Made by a program: the position numbers and the translations under genes. This document shows, one piece after another, positions 62,290 to 64,000 of a DNA stretch of 64,000 nucleotides. Each line of letters opens with the position of its first letter. Position 1 is the first letter of the stretch. The notes under the pieces were generated by a model. That model had not been told where the DNA came from. It worked only from the letters and a program-made list of their open reading frames with translations, and did not search any database. The stretch spans positions 4,122,232 to 4,186,231 of the forward strand of contig SPDT01000003.1 of assembly GCA_008477525.1 (NCBI GenBank), given 5' to 3'. Source of the stretch: Hypomyces perniciosus. Lineage: Eukaryota > Ascomycota > Sordariomycetes > Hypocreales > Hypocreaceae.

Positions 62290-63850
62290 GTGAAATAATT
62301 AGGTTCATTAAAGATCTGAAACTTCAAATAGGAACTGTCAGCAATGTACAGGTTATTCTGTCTCCGCTCGCTTGCCCTTGAGCTTAATTGCAACACGTAT
62401 TCCGAAATCGGGTGATGAGCCCAACACGAGCAAGGACTTTACAATGTGCTAAGATTTCTTGACGCCTAAGTTAGGCGGGACAACCAGCCTCACCAGACCT
62501 TCTGGAGCGCGTGCTTGAAAAAGCGTATGAGGCAATACGGTAAACCGTCTTAAAATTATTTTTAGAGGTGCCTAGGGGCTATATGAGTATTGCTCCTGAA
62601 AAGTAGACAATTTACGGAGTAGAGTAGTCGCTATTGCGATGCGTGTGAATTGTATTATTGGCGCGACTGTACGGAGTAAAGCCGCCTGCGATGCAGATTT
62701 TTACCCCACCACGACACGCGTCGCTCCTTGGTCGGCCTTGTACCAGCTATTCTACCACAAAGAGGGATTTGGGCTATGAAAACCACCCGACTCTTTGATT
62801 GTTCTAATCAAGAGACAGGGCACCCTCAGGCTCAGCCGGCTCTAGGTCAATAGCGCAGCGAGAAATCGCAGTGAAACCTATACGCTATTGCTAGGGCTAA
62901 AGTCCTCTTCCAGTGTCCCTTTTTACTGTAATGGAAGTCGTTAACTGGCGTTTATAGGATGGTTGACGGATCTGTTAAAGCCATAAGCGGCTACAGAATA
63001 ACTAGGCTACTCTATAAGACGTTCAGACAGCACACCGCAATAAGAACATATAAGGAAGAAGCGAGTCGGGTTAGTAATAAGGATCAAGTCAGGGCCGCGC
63101 CGGCTGGGTAACCTCAAACTCCCCTATTGCAAGACAGTCGGCGGATAGGAGGAGACTCTATTCATAACGGGAAGCTAGGCCTGGGGTCGCGCCCAGATAA
63201 CCTAGTGGGCCACAGCAGTATACCAAAACCAGAGAAAGGATCGGGTCCGGCTCGTAACCGAGTTTCACCAGTTGTTGGCTGATTGCTTTAAGGAGTTGGT
63301 ATACTGGCTTAAGAGGACGGAAGCGCATATCGGTCAGTTAAGAGATTAGGAACCCAGATCCAGGCTCGCACCCGGGGCGGTCTCGCTACGAGATCGTGAT
63401 GTCGTCGCTGGATATGCTGAATGAGACTGGCTTGAGGTGTAAACCTTTAGAACGCGACTATAGCGCACGCGTAATGACTATAAAGCGCTGTAAGACGATT
63501 GTGGCACCGCTGAGGGGGAGAGCTGCTTTTACTTGGGATTGTGTCTCAAGCTGAATGAGGGGAAGTCAAGGATCAGGTTTCAAAGGTCTGTGTCCTAGTT
63601 AAAAGCGTACTGCAGGAACATCGAGGTTGGTATTTACCGTCATTGCCCAGTAGACTTAACGCGCTCGGTGAGCAAGCTATGCGTCTGTTTTCGCAGACCG
63701 ACCCAAATGAAGAACGGAAGGCATCAAGGTGGTTTCCAATAGTATTGTCCACGGTAACCTTTTATCAATATTGATCCGCCATAGCGAGCTAGCCTGTTCT
63801 CTCCATGATGTTGTTTCGTGGAAAGAGAGAGAGAGAGAGATGGCACACCC
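62290..63850. other. Telomere-adjacent region with degraded coding traces
   Basis: No intact gene. Plus-strand stretches with protein-like composition occur at 62941-63105 (VDGSVKAISGYRITRLLYKT-type frame), 63205-63345 (RVRLVTEFHQLLADCFKELV, then YWLKRTEAH) and 63378-63550 (RYEIVMSSLDMLNETGLRCK). Several in-frame stops are TAG where a CAG would be natural. I do not recognise the family. TACGGAGTA occurs at 62613-62621 and 62670-62678. A GA run lies at about 63823-63840. Confidence 0.4.
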
Positions 63851-64000
63851 TAGGGTTAGGGTTAGGGTTAGGGTTAGGGTTAGGGTTAGGGTTAGGGTTA
63901 GGGTTAGGGTTAGGGTTAGGGTTAGGGTTAGGGTTAGGGTTAGGGTTAGGGTTAGGGTTAGGGTTAGGGTTAGGGTTAGGGTTAGGGTTAGGGTTTAGGT
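63851..64000 (+). repeat. Telomeric repeat array (TTAGGG)n
   Basis: About 25 perfect copies of TTAGGG from 63851 to near the window end, closing with a TTTAGG variant. The G-rich strand runs 5' to 3' toward the right edge, as expected of a chromosome right end. It starts directly after the sequence GATGGCACACCC, without a degenerate zone. Confidence 0.97.

Noticed and set aside
62290..63850. tRNA or rRNA genes near the telomere
   Set aside because: No cloverleaf with matching T-arm and acceptor stem, and no rRNA core sequence, could be found by eye.
63729..63998. Open frame reading RVRVRV
   Set aside because: It is translation of the telomeric TTAGGG array.

Overview
The window is the last 64 kb of a chromosome arm of a filamentous ascomycete. 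The right edge (63851-64000) is an uninterrupted TTAGGG array running 3'-ward, so it is a telomere. Genes have short 45-150 bp introns with GTRNGT donors and CTAAC/CTGAC branch points. The AT-rich blocks are loaded with stop codons in the manner of repeat-induced point mutation (RIP). Protein families and the recurring TACGGAGTA/TACTCCGTA intergenic motif suggest Eurotiales (Aspergillus/Penicillium-like); this is inference, not proof.

Layout. (1) 1-16.3 kb is an ordinary gene-dense stretch: a very large USP-type deubiquitinase (minus strand, C-terminus running off the left edge), a Pop3-type RNase P/MRP subunit (plus), an ArsB/NhaD/CitM-type ion transporter (minus) and an MFS transporter (minus). 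(2) 18.4-47.1 kb is one NLR-type gene (minus strand: PNP/UDP-phosphorylase domain, NACHT NTPase, about 13 WD40 units) cut in two by a 23.9-kb insertion. The insertion has hAT-like termini (CAG-starting 20-bp inverted repeats) and an exact 8-bp target duplication; removing it restores the reading frame of the phosphorylase domain. Inside it lies a nest: a Ty3/Gypsy chromovirus-like retrotransposon with 408-bp LTRs, carrying two further Gypsy elements (162-bp and about 172-184-bp LTRs), the second of which carries an un-RIPed solo-LTR-like insert. All the large elements are heavily RIP-mutated. The NLR gene also carries a 5-bp duplication, an in-frame stop and a frameshift, so it is dead. (3) 48.7-56.2 kb holds a conserved two-membrane-helix protein of unknown function and a second, intact NLR-like gene (alpha/beta-hydrolase, P-loop NTPase, ankyrin repeats, Q-rich tail). 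(4) 56.46-57.96 kb is a second RIPed block containing a reversed fragment related to the second inner retrotransposon. (5) 58.4-60.8 kb is a DUF3435-type tyrosine recombinase gene with C-terminal zinc fingers (the domain family of Starship captains), broken by an apparent one-base deletion. (6) 60.8-63.85 kb is subtelomeric debris: clustered CTGCCGGCAG palindromes, the C-terminal end of a Tad1-type LINE and a degraded coding stretch, then the telomere.

Functionally this is a core-to-subtelomere transition. Housekeeping and transport genes lie inward. Nonself-recognition-type NLR genes, mobile elements and a recombinase lie outward, with RIP confined to the repeats. The best observation is the exact hAT-type insertion with its nested retrotransposons. 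Insertion order can be read from target duplications: hAT into the NLR, outer Gypsy into the hAT, two Gypsy elements into the outer one, solo LTR last.
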